A DNA stretch of 64,000 nucleotides from Novosphingobium indicum (GTDB lineage Bacteria > Pseudomonadota > Alphaproteobacteria > Sphingomonadales > Sphingomonadaceae). The first letter of the stretch is position 1. Each line of letters opens with the position of its first letter. The translations under genes were made by a program, and so were the position numbers. Shown here piece by piece: positions 1 to 11,050 of this stretch. The notes beneath the pieces were generated by a model. The model ran no database searches, was not told the origin of the DNA, and was given only the letters and a program-made list of their open reading frames with translations. Location: contig NZ_BMLK01000004.1 of assembly GCF_014645195.1 (NCBI RefSeq), positions 124,001-188,000 of the forward strand, in the 5' to 3' direction.

Positions 1-1149
1 CAGCCGCTCGCCTCTGAAATCTTCGGCGTCTATACAGCCACGGTCTACCTGACACCGATCCTCGGCGGCATACTGGCCGACCTCCTGCTTGGCCGCCGCG
101 CCGCGCTGATTGCCGGTGCGCTCATCATGTCGCTGGGCCACTTCCTGATGGCCTTCGAGAGCGCTTTCCTCTTCGCGCTGATCTCGCTCGTCGTCGGCGT
201 CGGTTTGTTCAAAGGCAACATCGCCAGCCAGGTCGGCGAGCTCTACGGCCCCAACGACAACCGCCGCGCAATGGCGTTCCAGATCTTCTACATCTTTATC
301 AACGTCTCGGTGATTGCAGCCCCGCTCGTCTCTGGCACTCTGGGCGAAAAAGTAGGCTGGCACTGGGGCTTCGGCTGCGCCGGCGTGGTCATGGTGCTGG
401 GCCTATTCCTGTATATCTTCGCTCGTCCGTGGTTGCCTGCCGACAGCGGCAAGCCGGAAAAATCGGCAGAGCCGCGTGCCAAGTTTCAGCCCGGAGACGG
501 CCCTCGCGTACTGGCCGTGCTGGTGCTGGTGCCGATCATGGCCGTCTCGCTCCTGACCAATCAGGAAATCTTCAACGCCTATCTCGTCTGGGCCGATCAG
601 CAATTCCAGCTCACCTTTTTCGGCACGACGCTGCCGACCAGCTGGATGATCACGATCGACGCAACGCTCAGCTTCTCGATGCTGGTTGCTGTCGCTGCCT
701 TCTGGGCCTGGATCGGCGGACGTACCGGCAAGGAGCCGGACGAGCTGGGCAAGATGCTCATCGGCTGCGTCTTCATCATTGGCGGCGGGCTGTGCCTCTA
801 CACGGCAGCTACCACCCAAGGGTCTGGCAAGATCGGGCTGTTCTGGCCGGTGATGTTCCACCTCGTGAACTCGATCGGCTTCGCGCATCTCCTGCCGGTC
901 AGCCTGGCGCTGTTTACACGACTGGCGCCGCGCGCGCTCAACGCCTCGATCATAGGGATTTATTACCTGTCGTTCTTCGGTGCGAACCTTGCCGTGGGCA
1001 AGATCGGCACGCTGTTCGAGACGATGCCGACACCGCAGTTCTGGCTGCTGCACGTAGCCTCGGCCGTGATCGCCCTCGTCGGCTTCGGTGCCTTCAAGCT
1101 GTTTCTGGCCGACCGGCTTATGGGACAGCCGGATACGGCCTCCGGCTAG
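1..1149 (+). CDS. POT/PTR2-family peptide transporter, C-terminal part (5' end outside the window)
   Basis: Proton-dependent oligopeptide transporter of the inner membrane, importing di- or tripeptides. The frame is open from base 1, so the gene begins upstream. The PTR2 signature EIFGVYTATVYLTPILGG lies in the first 25 codons and is followed by long hydrophobic helices up to the stop. With 382 residues present, against roughly 430-500 in the family, perhaps the first one or two transmembrane helices are missing. The next gene converges on it. Substrate range cannot be read from this part; the family call is firm. Confidence 0.9.
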   Translation, partial: QPLASEIFGVYTATVYLTPILGGILADLLLGRRAALIAGALIMSLGHFLMAFESAFLFALISLVVGVGLFKGNIASQVGELYGPNDNRRAMAFQIFYIFINVSVIAAPLVSGTLGEKVGWHWGFGCAGVVMVLGLFLYIFARPWLPADSGKPEKSAEPRAKFQPGDGPRVLAVLVLVPIMAVSLLTNQEIFNAYLVWADQQFQLTFFGTTLPTSWMITIDATLSFSMLVAVAAFWAWIGGRTGKEPDELGKMLIGCVFIIGGGLCLYTAATTQGSGKIGLFWPVMFHLVNSIGFAHLLPVSLALFTRLAPRALNASIIGIYYLSFFGANLAVGKIGTLFETMPTPQFWLLHVASAVIALVGFGAFKLFLADRLMGQPDTASG

Positions 1150-1157
1150 CCCCCTTT

Positions 1158-1196
1158 CCATTGGTGGCGACTTCGCTCGACACCAATGGCATTGGA
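1158..1196. repeat. REP-like hairpin between convergent genes, possible bidirectional terminator
   Basis: CCATTGGTG at 1158-1166 pairs perfectly with CACCAATGG at 1181-1189 across a 14-base loop. An overlapping palindrome CCAATG-G-CATTGG spans 1184-1196. The loop reads CGACTTCGCTCGA, and a related string (CTTCGCTCGACACGAACGGG) occurs near 42063-42082 between nusB and thiL. That suggests a dispersed repeat family. It lies between the stops of the convergent POT and thioesterase genes. No T-tract follows on either strand, so terminator function is only inferred. Confidence 0.5.
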
Positions 1197-1205
1197 GTTC
1201 TCAAA

Positions 1206-1994
1206 TTAGCCGAAAATCGCGATGGACTGCATGCCGGCCATGACCGGCTCGCCCTGCGTGTTCCAGATCGCCATGCGCTGGCTGGAGCAGCCCTGTTCGG
1301 CATAATCGCCGACGGTACGCAGCAACCACCACCCATCCTGTGTGGTCGGAGCCGGCGTCAGCAGATTGACCTGCCAGTGCATGGTGGAAACCGGCACGAC
1401 CGCATTGAGCATGGGCATGACGCCGGGCGGCAGGGCATCGCCTACGAGCAGCATCTCGACCATCGCGTCGAGACCTCGCCGCTCGGTGGCGCGCACCCAG
1501 CGGCACATCTCGGGGCGCTTGCCGTCGCGTGGCGGCAGTGCGTGGCGGGTCTCGAAATTGTTGGCAAGGAAAGCCGGGGTGTGCCGGGTGTATGACACCT
1601 CTCGCGTAGCATAACAGGCAACGAGACCCTTGGGCACGGGCCGGTCGTTGATGTGGAGGCCGCTGTCGACGGCGCCCATGAAGACAAAGCTGGCGCTGAA
1701 GGCGAGGCCTTTCTCTCCATGAATTTCCGCTGCGACCCAAGTGGCATTGCGCCCTGCCCGTTCGATCCGGGCACGCGCCTCGACGCGTCCGCTCACCGGC
1801 GCTATCATCGCCATCTGCGCCGAGCGCAGCGGCGGCAAGCCATCACCACCCACCTTGCAGGCAGCAGCAAGAGCCAGTGCCGAGGAAAATCCGCCGTAGG
1901 CCGTGCGCCCTTGGTGCCAGGTTTCGGGCACGGTCAGCGCAAGGCCATCGTCCAGGGACTCCGCCTCGGCCAGTAGCCCGCCAAACCCGGTCAT
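1206..1994 (-). CDS. Acyl-CoA thioesterase-like protein (double hotdog, TesB-type)
   Basis: Protein of 262 residues with two hotdog-like halves: an N-terminal half with TAYGGFSSALALAAA and a C-terminal half ending WNTQGEPVMAGMQSIAIFG, the layout of TesB-type acyl-CoA thioesterases. The family hydrolyses acyl-CoA thioesters in the cytoplasm. Its ATG overlaps the csaA-like stop by one base (TGATG), so it is translationally coupled as the last gene of the propionyl-CoA operon. A role in releasing excess acyl-CoA or salvaging CoA fits, but the substrate is not known. Confidence 0.8.
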   Translation of the reverse strand: MTGFGGLLAEAESLDDGLALTVPETWHQGRTAYGGFSSALALAAACKVGGDGLPPLRSAQMAMIAPVSGRVEARARIERAGRNATWVAAEIHGEKGLAFSASFVFMGAVDSGLHINDRPVPKGLVACYATREVSYTRHTPAFLANNFETRHALPPRDGKRPEMCRWVRATERRGLDAMVEMLLVGDALPPGVMPMLNAVVPVSTMHWQVNLLTPAPTTQDGWWLLRTVGDYAEQGCSSQRMAIWNTQGEPVMAGMQSIAIFG

Positions 1995-2365
1995 CAGAAC
2001 AGCCGCGATCCGTTGGGCACAGCCTTGTCCGGCGAGAACAGCGTCACACGACCTTCCTCATCAGCGAAGCCCAGCGTGAGCACTTCGGACAGCGCCTTGC
2101 CGATCTGACGCTTCGGGAAGTTCACTACCGCAGCCACCTGCCGACCGACCAGATCCTCAGGCGTATAGAGCGCCGCGACTTGCCCGACGCTCTTCTTTTC
2201 GCCGATACCCGGACCGAAATCGATCCGCAGCTTGTAGCTCGGCTTACGCGCGCCTTCGTAGACTTCCGCCGCGACGACGGTGCCCACGCGAATGTCGACT
2301 TTCAGGAAGTCGTCAAACGCAATCTCGGCACCGGCGGACGCGGCGGGATCGTGATCGAGATGCAA
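1994..2365 (-). CDS. csaA: CsaA-like tRNA-binding-domain protein
   Basis: A 123-residue single-domain protein. The segment DFLKVDIRVGTVVAAEVYEG and the later VNFPKRQIG and SEVLTLGF are hallmarks of the CsaA/EMAP-II OB-fold tRNA-binding domain. CsaA proteins are small dimeric tRNA-binding, chaperone-like proteins. It sits 3 bases after the pccA stop and overlaps the thioesterase start by one base, so it is cotranscribed with the propionyl-CoA genes. Nothing in the sequence explains why it is there. Family call firm, cellular role uncertain. Confidence 0.85.
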   Translation of the reverse strand: MHLDHDPAASAGAEIAFDDFLKVDIRVGTVVAAEVYEGARKPSYKLRIDFGPGIGEKKSVGQVAALYTPEDLVGRQVAAVVNFPKRQIGKALSEVLTLGFADEEGRVTLFSPDKAVPNGSRLF

Positions 2366-2368
2366 CGG

Positions 2369-4390
2369 TTACTCCAGCTCGAGAATAACCGCGTCCACGG
2401 CAAGGCTGTCACCGGCCTTGGCGTTGACCGACTTCACCACGCCCGACTTTTCGGCGCGCAGGATGTTTTCCATCTTCATCGCCTCGATCACGGCCAGCGG
2501 CTGCCCGGACTCGACCTTGTCGCCTTCGGCAACATTCAGCGAAACGAGCAGGCCGGGCATCGGGCAGATGAGGTACTTCGAAAGATCCGGCGGGATCTTT
2601 TCGATCATGTGCTGCGACAACGAAGCCACGCGCGTCGGCAGGCAGCCGATCTGGTGGATCGCACCGCGCGTCGTCATCTTGAAGCCGAGGCGCGTAGGCT
2701 CGATCTTGATCGTGATGTCCTCGCCATCGACTTCGGCGTCGATGAAGCGGTCACCCGGCGTATACTCCAGCGCCAGTTCGACTTCGGCGCCATTCACGAC
2801 GACGGTTTCTTCGCCGATCACGACTTCGAAAGCCTCCTTGTCGATCGTCACCGTCCATTCCGACGGCGGATCGAGCGGCGTCGCGAGTTGACCGTCGACA
2901 CGACGCGAACGATCCGACCGTGCCGTGGCGACGAAGGCGCCGATCGCGGCAAGCTTGACCTTGAGGTCATCCGATGCCGGAGCGCCGTGGAAGCCTTCCG
3001 GATACTCTTCAGCGATGAAGCCCGTGGTCAGTTCGCCGGAGCGGAAGCGCGGGTGCTGCATGATGGCAGAAACGAAGTCGATGTTGTGACCGAGCCCCTC
3101 GATCTCGAAGGCATCGAGCGCCGCAATCTGCTTGTCCGCCGCTTCGTCGCGCGTCTCGCCCCAGGTCACCAGCTTGGCGATCATCGGGTCGTAGAACATC
3201 GAAACCTGGCCGCCTTCATAGACGCCGTCGTCGACACGGATGCCGTCGACGCCGCGGCGGCCATTCTCGGCGCCATCGTCGGTCCAGCCTTCCACCGGCG
3301 GGTTGTAGCGCACGAGGCGACCGGTCGAGGGCAGGAAGCCGCGATAGGGATCTTCGGCATAGACGCGGTTCTCGATGGCCCAGCCATCGATCTTAACGTC
3401 GTTCTGCGTCATTTCCAGTTTCTGGCCGGCGGCAACGCGGATCATCTGCTCGACAAGGTCGACGCCGGTGATCGCTTCGGTGACCGGGTGCTCCACCTGC
3501 AGACGGGTGTTCATTTCCAGGAAGTAGAAGCTCTCGCCCGTCGGGTCGGCGCCCGAGACGATCAGTTCCACCGTACCCGCCGAATAATAGCCCACGGCCT
3601 TCGACAACGCGACGCACTGCTCGCCCATGGCCTTGCGCATTTTCGGCGTAACGAAGGGGGACGGCGCTTCCTCGACCACCTTCTGGTGGCGGCGCTGAAT
3701 CGAGCATTCGCGCTCGTTCAGGTACAGGATGTTGCCGTGTTTGTCGCCGAGGATCTGGATCTCGATGTGGCGCGGGTTGAGAATGAATTTCTCAATGAAA
3801 ACACGATCATCGCCGAAGGAGTTGAGGCCTTCGCGCTTGGTCGCCTCGAAGCCTTCGCGCACGTCCTGCTCGGAATAGGCAAGGCGCATGCCCTTGCCGC
3901 CACCGCCGGCCGAAGCCTTCATCATCACCGGATAGCCGATCTCGTTCGAGATGCGCACAGCGTGTTCGGTGTCCTCGATCTCGCCGACGTAGCCCGGCAC
4001 GACGTTGACGCCGGCTTCCTTGGCGAGCTTCTTGGACTCGATCTTGTCACCCATCGCGGCAATCGCATTCACGGGTGGGCCGATGAACTCGATACCCTCT
4101 GCCGCCAGCGCCTCGGCGAACGAGGTGCGCTCGGAAAGGAAGCCATAGCCCGGGTGTACCGCCTCTGCGCCGGTCTGCTTGCAGGCGGCGATGATCTTGT
4201 CGGCGATCAGGTAGGATTCCGAGGCCGGCGGCGGACCGATGTGGACGGCCTCGTCGGCCATCTGCACGAAGGGCGCCATGGCGTCGGCGTCCGAATAGAC
4301 GGCCACCGTCTGGATGCCCATGCGGCGAGCGGTCTTGATGACGCGGCAGGCGATCTCGCCCCGGTTTGCAATCAGGATTTTTTTGAACAT
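2369..4390 (-). CDS. pccA: Propionyl-CoA carboxylase alpha subunit (biotin carboxylase plus biotin carrier)
   Basis: Biotin-dependent acyl-CoA carboxylase alpha subunit of 673 residues, making carboxybiotin for the PccB transferase. It starts MFKKILIANRGEIACRVI, the usual N-terminus; a start six codons upstream is possible but less typical. The biotin carboxylase domain contains KASAGGGGKGMR (ATP grasp) and EMNTRLQVEHPVTE; the C-terminal carrier domain has EAMKMEN with the biotinyl lysine near residue 639. Its 5' end overlaps the esterase gene by 19 bases. The shared operon with pccB, epimerase and mutase favours propionyl-CoA over methylcrotonyl-CoA as substrate. The biotin synthase gene lies two genes upstream. 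Confidence 0.93.
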   Translation of the reverse strand: MFKKILIANRGEIACRVIKTARRMGIQTVAVYSDADAMAPFVQMADEAVHIGPPPASESYLIADKIIAACKQTGAEAVHPGYGFLSERTSFAEALAAEGIEFIGPPVNAIAAMGDKIESKKLAKEAGVNVVPGYVGEIEDTEHAVRISNEIGYPVMMKASAGGGGKGMRLAYSEQDVREGFEATKREGLNSFGDDRVFIEKFILNPRHIEIQILGDKHGNILYLNERECSIQRRHQKVVEEAPSPFVTPKMRKAMGEQCVALSKAVGYYSAGTVELIVSGADPTGESFYFLEMNTRLQVEHPVTEAITGVDLVEQMIRVAAGQKLEMTQNDVKIDGWAIENRVYAEDPYRGFLPSTGRLVRYNPPVEGWTDDGAENGRRGVDGIRVDDGVYEGGQVSMFYDPMIAKLVTWGETRDEAADKQIAALDAFEIEGLGHNIDFVSAIMQHPRFRSGELTTGFIAEEYPEGFHGAPASDDLKVKLAAIGAFVATARSDRSRRVDGQLATPLDPPSEWTVTIDKEAFEVVIGEETVVVNGAEVELALEYTPGDRFIDAEVDGEDITIKIEPTRLGFKMTTRGAIHQIGCLPTRVASLSQHMIEKIPPDLSKYLICPMPGLLVSLNVAEGDKVESGQPLAVIEAMKMENILRAEKSGVVKSVNAKAGDSLAVDAVILELE

Positions 4391-5232
4391 GTCACCTCGA
4401 AGCCCCAATCGGGGTCATGCGTGTTAGCGGTCGGAAAAAGAAACTGGAGCGCCTGCGGCGTGAGTACGTGATAGGCCGTGGCGTGGGTCAGGTCCGTGCG
4501 CGGAACGAGGCAGGCCTTGTCGCCGGCAGCTGCCGCGAATAGCTCTGCGCCCTGCTCGGTCTCGGGCCCTTCGTTGGAATAGGTAAGGTAGATCGGTCCG
4601 CGATCTTTGCCGTCCGCCACACTCCTTGCAGCGGACCTCGCCAAAGACTGCTCATCCCACCACAGGCTGGCGTCGATCGCTGCATAGCGATCGAACAATG
4701 TCGGTTCGACAAGCCAGGTTTCGGCAATGAACAGTCCGGCCAGCGATTCCCCCATGACCGCGTCTTCGCCATTGGTACGATAGTCGGCCTCGATCATCGG
4801 CTTGACCGCGTCATGCAGGAAAGCGCGAAACTCAGCCGACTTGCCAGCGGTAGGAAACTGCTTCCGTTGCGCTGCATTGCCGGGCGTACCGATCAGTTCG
4901 GCGCGACGATCCTTTGTCTCAATGCCGACAACAATAGCCGGCTTGGAACGTCCCCAAAGCGCGTTGAGAGCACTCGTCCCGGTCACGTGCAGGAAGTCCT
5001 GCGACAGACCTCCGTCTATGAGGTAGAGCACCGGGTAACGACCGTCCGTCTGTGCATAACCCTCCGGCAGATAGACATTGACCTCCCTGATGTCGCCCTC
5101 CCCGTAGGCGAGCATATGCGTCTCACCAATGGTGATAGGACGCACATCGTCGGTCGCCGGAGCCGCAGCGGAGGCTGCGGTCCAAGCGGATGCGGTCATC
5201 GCCAGCAAAACAGGGAGAGCCGGAAGGCGCAC
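4372..5232 (-). CDS. Secreted alpha/beta-hydrolase, esterase of the Fes/IroE (putative esterase D) family
   Basis: A 286-residue exported hydrolase. The chosen GTG start overlaps the bioB stop (TAGTG) and exposes a signal peptide, MRLPALPVLLAMTASAWTAA. The mature part has PVLYLIDGG, the nucleophile elbow GESLAGLFIAETW with the likely catalytic serine, and a late histidine in THATAYHVL. The Fes/IroE-like family hydrolyses esters, including siderophore esters, in the periplasm. No siderophore gene is nearby and it is embedded between bioB and pccA, so the substrate cannot be assigned. A longer upstream reading frame inside bioB is an overlap artefact. Confidence 0.75.
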   Translation of the reverse strand: MRLPALPVLLAMTASAWTAASAAAPATDDVRPITIGETHMLAYGEGDIREVNVYLPEGYAQTDGRYPVLYLIDGGLSQDFLHVTGTSALNALWGRSKPAIVVGIETKDRRAELIGTPGNAAQRKQFPTAGKSAEFRAFLHDAVKPMIEADYRTNGEDAVMGESLAGLFIAETWLVEPTLFDRYAAIDASLWWDEQSLARSAARSVADGKDRGPIYLTYSNEGPETEQGAELFAAAAGDKACLVPRTDLTHATAYHVLTPQALQFLFPTANTHDPDWGFEVTCSKKS

Positions 5233-6284
5233 TATTCGGCAGCCTCCAGCTTCACGCAGCCCTTGGGCATGCGCGAGGCTTCCACCTGCGCCTGTGTTTC
5301 GCTGATGGCCATCGGCTTGATGCCGAGCCGCGCAAACATCGCCGCATCGGTGTCGTCGCCCGCGTTGGGCGCGGTCAGCAGCTTGTCGCCGGTGAAGATC
5401 GAGTTCGCGCCCGCCATGAAGCACATCGCCTGGGTCATCTCGGACATGGACTCGCGCCCCGCCGAGAGGCGCACCATCGAGTGGGGCATGGTGATGCGCG
5501 CGACTGCCACGGTGCGCACGAATTCCACGTCGTCGATCTTGGCGAGCGGTGTGTCGGCGAGCATGTCGCCCAGCACCGTGCCCTTGACCGGGACCAGCGC
5601 GTTGACCGGCACCGACTGCGGATGGTCGGGCAGCGTCGCCAGCGTGTGGACGAAGCCCACGCGGTCCTCGCGCGTCTCGCCCATGCCGACGATGCCGCCC
5701 GAGCAGACGTTGATCCCGGCGCGGCGCACTTCGGAAAGCGTGTCGAGACGGTCCTCCATCGTGCGCGTGGTGATCACCTGATCGTAGCGCTCGGGCGAGG
5801 TGTCGATATTGTGGTTGTAGTAATCGAGCCCGGCTTCCTTGAGCATGTCGGCCTGCTGCGGCGTCAGCATGCCGAGCGTCATGCAGGTTTCCATGCCCAT
5901 CTCGCGCACGCCCTTCACCATCTCGATGATGGCGGGCATGTCGCGGTCCTTGGGATTACGCCAGGCGGCGCCCATGCAGAAGCGGGTGGATCCCTGATCG
6001 GCCGCCTGCGCCGCGCGCTGCAGCACGGCCTGCACATCCATCAGCTTAGTCGCCTTGACCCCCGAATCCGCCTTCACCGACTGCGAACAATAGCCGCAGT
6101 CCTCTGCGCAGCCGCCGGTCTTGATCGACAGCAGCGTGGAGAGCTGCACTTCATTGGCCGCATGGTTCGCGCGGTGAACCTCGGCAGCGCGGAAGACCAG
6201 CTCGGTAAACGGCAGGTCAAACAGCGCCGCGATTTCCTCGCGCGTCCAGTCGTTACGGGTTTCTGTCTGGGGGGCTTCAGTCAT
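5232..6284 (-). CDS. bioB: Biotin synthase
   Basis: Radical SAM enzyme of 350 residues that inserts sulfur into dethiobiotin to make biotin. The CxxxCxxC cluster [13 protein letters not shown] (Cys59, Cys63, Cys66) binds the 4Fe-4S/SAM site; KATKLMD and [11 protein letters not shown] are further family motifs. The start [13 protein letters not shown] lies 4 bases after the upstream metY stop; a longer frame running back into metY is unlikely. Other bio genes are absent here. Placement inside a propionyl-CoA carboxylase operon links cofactor supply to its main consumer. Confidence 0.95.
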   Translation of the reverse strand: MTEAPQTETRNDWTREEIAALFDLPFTELVFRAAEVHRANHAANEVQLSTLLSIKTGGCAEDCGYCSQSVKADSGVKATKLMDVQAVLQRAAQAADQGSTRFCMGAAWRNPKDRDMPAIIEMVKGVREMGMETCMTLGMLTPQQADMLKEAGLDYYNHNIDTSPERYDQVITTRTMEDRLDTLSEVRRAGINVCSGGIVGMGETREDRVGFVHTLATLPDHPQSVPVNALVPVKGTVLGDMLADTPLAKIDDVEFVRTVAVARITMPHSMVRLSAGRESMSEMTQAMCFMAGANSIFTGDKLLTAPNAGDDTDAAMFARLGIKPMAISETQAQVEASRMPKGCVKLEAAE

Positions 6285-6288
6285 AAGG

Positions 6289-7572
<1,284 letters not shown>

Positions 7573-7584
7573 TGCATCCCCTCC

Positions 7585-8388
7585 TCAAGCGGCCTGCGCC
7601 CGGGCGCGACCTGCTGCATAGCCGAGCAGCGCGGGAGCATAATGTGGACCAGCGCGGCGTTCCAGTTCGCCGTCCATGAACCCTTCTACCGATTGCGCGA
7701 TGCGCGCAACGCCCTCGTCACTGAGCATGCCGAGAGGCGTGCGATAGATGCCGATGGTAAAGACGATGGCCCGCGACTTCGGCAGCCGCCGCAAGGCCTC
7801 GCGCTCACAGCGCGCGAATAGAGTCTCACCCGCGTTTTCCGCCGTCACATGTGCGAAGCGCTCGGCCGGCGACACTTCGGGCATGTAGCGCATGTCGTCC
7901 GAAGCGACGACGAAGGCATTGGTGCGGCCGAAGATGTTGAACGACTGCAACCCGTCCATGAACTTGTCGACAGGCGATGCGAGCTTGTCGGCATAGCCAT
8001 GGATCGGCTCGTGCACCTGATGCACCGGCTTTCCCATTTTCTCGGACAGGCGCCAGTCGGTCGGAAAGGCAACCGCGCCGGCACCGAGACGGAACGGCTC
8101 GCCGGGCGCGTCCTGCACCATCACGCAGAGATCTTCCCATACCGAACGGGCACAGGCTTCAAGACCGCCATCAACGCCCAGCAGCTCGGCCAGCTCCGAA
8201 ATTCCGGCTTCGGCTTCGGGCAGCACCATCACGCTTTCGGGATGGGCATCGAAGCCTGCCTTGCGCGCGGCAAGGTCAGGCTGCGGATCGAGCCACGCGT
8301 TCTCGGCGAGCTTGACCAGCCCCATGCGCAGCGGGCCGGAAACCCGTGCGCTGGGAAGCAGGTCCTCTACCGAGAAGCCCAATGACAT
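7585..8388 (-). CDS. DUF3445 / heme-dependent oxidative N-demethylase family protein
   Basis: A 267-residue protein of the family once called DUF3445. Recognised features are PTDWRLSEKMGKPVHQVHEPI and FGRTNAFVVASDDMRYMPE with the following ERFAHVTAENAGETLFARCE. Characterised relatives (HODM) carry heme and demethylate amines oxidatively. It lies 24 bases after the mutase gene and 12 bases before metY in the same operon. Nothing in the sequence shows which substrate it uses or why it belongs with propionyl-CoA genes. Family call good, function open. Confidence 0.75.
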   Translation of the reverse strand: MSLGFSVEDLLPSARVSGPLRMGLVKLAENAWLDPQPDLAARKAGFDAHPESVMVLPEAEAGISELAELLGVDGGLEACARSVWEDLCVMVQDAPGEPFRLGAGAVAFPTDWRLSEKMGKPVHQVHEPIHGYADKLASPVDKFMDGLQSFNIFGRTNAFVVASDDMRYMPEVSPAERFAHVTAENAGETLFARCEREALRRLPKSRAIVFTIGIYRTPLGMLSDEGVARIAQSVEGFMDGELERRAGPHYAPALLGYAAGRARAQAA

Positions 8389-8412
8389 CGTGCCGCGTAC
8401 CTCCAGTCCTGA

Positions 8413-10551
8413 TTATTCAGCGGCTTCCAGAGCATCGTCGGCAGGCGGCATGTTGTGGCCGAGGAGACGCAGGACGTCAGCAGCGCATTCCACCACGTTC
8501 GAGCCGGGACCGTAGATGCCCTGGACGCCAGCGCGCTTGAGGAAATCGTAGTCCTGCTGCGGGATCACGCCGCCGGCAACGACCTTGATGTCGGCGCGGC
8601 CGGCATCCTTGAGATGGCCGATCAGTTCGGGGATGAGCGTCTTGTGACCGGCCGCCAGCGAGCTGGCACCCACGGCATCGACACCGTTCTCAACCGCCAT
8701 CTTGCAGGCTTCTTCGGGCGTCTGGAACAGCGGTCCGGTAACAACGTCGAAGCCCATGTCGCCGAAGGCGGAGGCAATGACGTTGGCGCCGCGGTCGTGG
8801 CCGTCCTGGCCCATCTTGGCAACGAACAGCTTGGGCGCACGGCCAAGGCGGGTAGTGACGGCTTCGACGCCATCGAGCACCTGCTGATAGCGGCTGTCCC
8901 CGGCGTAGGCCGAACCGTAAATGCCCTTAACCGGGGTCGGCATCGTGCCATAGCGGCCGAATGCGGTTTCCATGGCATCCGAAATCTCGCCGAGGGTCGC
9001 ACGCTCGCGAGCGGCATCGACGGCGAGTGCGAGCAGGTTGCCCTTGCCCTTCGCGCCTTCGGTCAGCGCCTTGAGCGCGGCCTGGCACTTGGCTTCGTCG
9101 CGGCCCTCGCGGGTGCGCTTGATGCGCGCGATCTGCGCTTCGCGGACCTTGTGGTTGTCCACCTCGAGCGTCTCGATCGGGTCTTCCTGGTCGCGGCGAT
9201 ACTTGTTGACGCCGACGATCACATCCTCGCCGCGGTCGACGCGGGCCTGACGGCCAGCAGCCGCTTCCTCGATCATCGCCTTGGGCCAGCCAGCGGCAAC
9301 CGCCTTGGCCATGCCACCTTCGTTCTCGACGCGCTCGATGATTTCCCAGGCCTTGTCGACCAGTTCCTTGGTCAGCGCCTCGATGTAGTACGAGCCACCC
9401 AGCGGATCGACGACATTGCACATGCCGGTCTCTTCCTGGATGACGATCTGAGTGTTACGCGCGATGCGGGCCGAGAAGTCGGTCGGCAGCGCGATCGCCT
9501 CGTCGAGGGCATTGGTGTGCAGCGACTGGGTGCCGCCCAGCATCGCCGCCATTGCCTCGATCGTGGTGCGCATGACGTTGTTGTAGGGATCCTGCTCCTG
9601 CAGCGACACGCCCGAGGTCTGGCAGTGGGTGCGCAGCATCTTCGAACGCTCGGACTGGGCGCCGAGCTGGGTCATCGCACGGTGCCACAGCGTACGCGCG
9701 GCGCGCAGCTTGGCGATTTCCATGAAGAAGTTCATGCCGATAGCGAAGAAGAACGACAGACGGCCGGCGAACCTGTCGATATCGAGGCCCGAGGCGACGC
9801 CGTACTTCACGTATTCCATGCCGTCGGCAATGGTGAAGGCGAGTTCCTGCACCTGCGTCGCACCGGCTTCCTGCATGTGGTAGCCGGAAATTGAAATGCT
9901 GTTGAATTTCGGCATGTTATCCGCGGTATATGCGAAGATGTCCGAAATGATCCGCATCGAGGGCTCGGGCGGGTAGATGTAGGTGTTGCGGACCATGAAC
10001 TCCTTGAGGATGTCGTTCTGGATGGTCCCGGTCAGCTTTTCGGGGCTGACGCCCTGCTCTTCGGCGGCGATAATGTAGAACGCCAGGCACGGGATGACCG
10101 CACCGTTCATCGTCATCGAAACCGACATCTCGTCGAGCGGAATGCCGTCGAAGAGAATCTTCATGTCCTCGACCGAATCGATGGCGACGCCCGCCATGCC
10201 GACGTCACCGACCACGCGCGGGTGATCGGAGTCGTAGCCGCGGTGCGTGGCAAGGTCGAAAGCCACCGACAGACCCTTCTGACCGGCGGCGAGGTTGCGG
10301 CGGTAGAAAGCGTTGGATTCTTCAGCGGTCGAGAAACCGGCATACTGGCGGATCGTCCAGGGCCGACCGGCATACATCGACGCCTTAACGCCGCGGGTGA
10401 ACGGCGCGAAACCGGGCAGGCCCGGATCGGTGGTGACGTCCTCCGCGGTGTAGAGCGGCTTGACCGCGATGCCTTCAGGCGTGTTCCAGGTCAGGTCCCG
10501 GCCCTTGACCTCCTTGTCGGCAAGCGCCTTCCAGTCGTTGATGTCTGCCAT
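8413..10551 (-). CDS. scpA: Methylmalonyl-CoA mutase
   Basis: Adenosylcobalamin-dependent mutase of 712 residues interconverting (R)-methylmalonyl-CoA and succinyl-CoA, the last step of the propionyl-CoA route into the TCA cycle. The catalytic half includes [18 protein letters not shown] and [19 protein letters not shown]. The C-terminal B12 domain has the base-off motif [12 protein letters not shown], with the lower-ligand histidine near residue 585. It follows the epimerase gene after 55 bases. No meaB-type GTPase chaperone gene, common beside mutases, is visible in the window. Confidence 0.96.
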   Translation of the reverse strand: MADINDWKALADKEVKGRDLTWNTPEGIAVKPLYTAEDVTTDPGLPGFAPFTRGVKASMYAGRPWTIRQYAGFSTAEESNAFYRRNLAAGQKGLSVAFDLATHRGYDSDHPRVVGDVGMAGVAIDSVEDMKILFDGIPLDEMSVSMTMNGAVIPCLAFYIIAAEEQGVSPEKLTGTIQNDILKEFMVRNTYIYPPEPSMRIISDIFAYTADNMPKFNSISISGYHMQEAGATQVQELAFTIADGMEYVKYGVASGLDIDRFAGRLSFFFAIGMNFFMEIAKLRAARTLWHRAMTQLGAQSERSKMLRTHCQTSGVSLQEQDPYNNVMRTTIEAMAAMLGGTQSLHTNALDEAIALPTDFSARIARNTQIVIQEETGMCNVVDPLGGSYYIEALTKELVDKAWEIIERVENEGGMAKAVAAGWPKAMIEEAAAGRQARVDRGEDVIVGVNKYRRDQEDPIETLEVDNHKVREAQIARIKRTREGRDEAKCQAALKALTEGAKGKGNLLALAVDAARERATLGEISDAMETAFGRYGTMPTPVKGIYGSAYAGDSRYQQVLDGVEAVTTRLGRAPKLFVAKMGQDGHDRGANVIASAFGDMGFDVVTGPLFQTPEEACKMAVENGVDAVGASSLAAGHKTLIPELIGHLKDAGRADIKVVAGGVIPQQDYDFLKRAGVQGIYGPGSNVVECAADVLRLLGHNMPPADDALEAAE

Positions 10552-10606
10552 AGTCGGTTTCCTCAGTCGGGCGCCCTTCCCTGTCCGAGGGCGCCTTTCG
10601 TCAATA

Positions 10607-11044
10607 TCAGTGGGCTTCCTTGGGCGTTTCCATGATCTCGGTCAGCTGTCCGCCCATGTCCTTGGGGTGGACAAAGAAGATCATGGTGCCGTGAGCACCG
10701 ATGCGGGGTTCGCCCAGCACGCGCTTGCCCTGGCTCTCGAACCAGGCCTTGGCCTCGTTGATGTCCGGCACTTCGTAGCAAACGTGGTGCTGGCCGCCCA
10801 AGGGGTTCTTTTCCAGCCACTTGCCGACCGCCGAGTCCGCCTCGGTGGGCTGGAGCAGTTCGACCTGCGTGCCTGCCGTACCGTTCTCACCCGGCGTGTT
10901 GACGAAGCATACACGCACCTTCTGGCTGTCGAGCACGAAAGGCTCGGTAATGTCCGTGGCGCCCATCACGTCGCGGTAGAAAGCGATGGAAGCGTCTAGG
11001 TCGGGCGTAGCAACGCCGATATGGTTCATGCGGCCGAGTTTCAT
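10607..11044 (-). CDS. mce: Methylmalonyl-CoA epimerase
   Basis: Small VOC-fold metalloenzyme of 145 residues that converts (S)- to (R)-methylmalonyl-CoA, bridging the carboxylase and the mutase. The start [20 protein letters not shown] carries the first metal-binding histidine (NHIGVA), and the later [13 protein letters not shown] and [19 protein letters not shown] contain the remaining ligand region. It follows the thiolase by 6 bases and precedes the mutase by 55. Length and motifs are standard for the family. Confidence 0.95.
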   Translation of the reverse strand: MKLGRMNHIGVATPDLDASIAFYRDVMGATDITEPFVLDSQKVRVCFVNTPGENGTAGTQVELLQPTEADSAVGKWLEKNPLGGQHHVCYEVPDINEAKAWFESQGKRVLGEPRIGAHGTMIFFVHPKDMGGQLTEIMETPKEAH

Positions 11045-11050
11045 GGCAGA

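Noticed and set aside
1877..4471. 864-codon plus-strand open frame
   Set aside because: It lies antisense to pccA and csaA, which have clear family motifs. Its composition (Arg, Asp, His and Leu rich) is typical of reverse-strand frames in GC-rich DNA, and it shows no domain.
5235..5424. N-terminal extension of the esterase into bioB
   Set aside because: Would overlap bioB by about 190 bases. The GTG overlapping the bioB stop gives a proper signal peptide.
7573..7584. SAM riboswitch before metY
   Set aside because: Only 12 bases separate metY from the upstream gene, which leaves no room for an aptamer.
10569..10595. GGCGCCC/GGGCGCC stem between the epimerase and mutase genes as a terminator
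   Set aside because: Short stem with a 12-base loop and no T-tract in the direction of transcription; the genes are clearly one operon.
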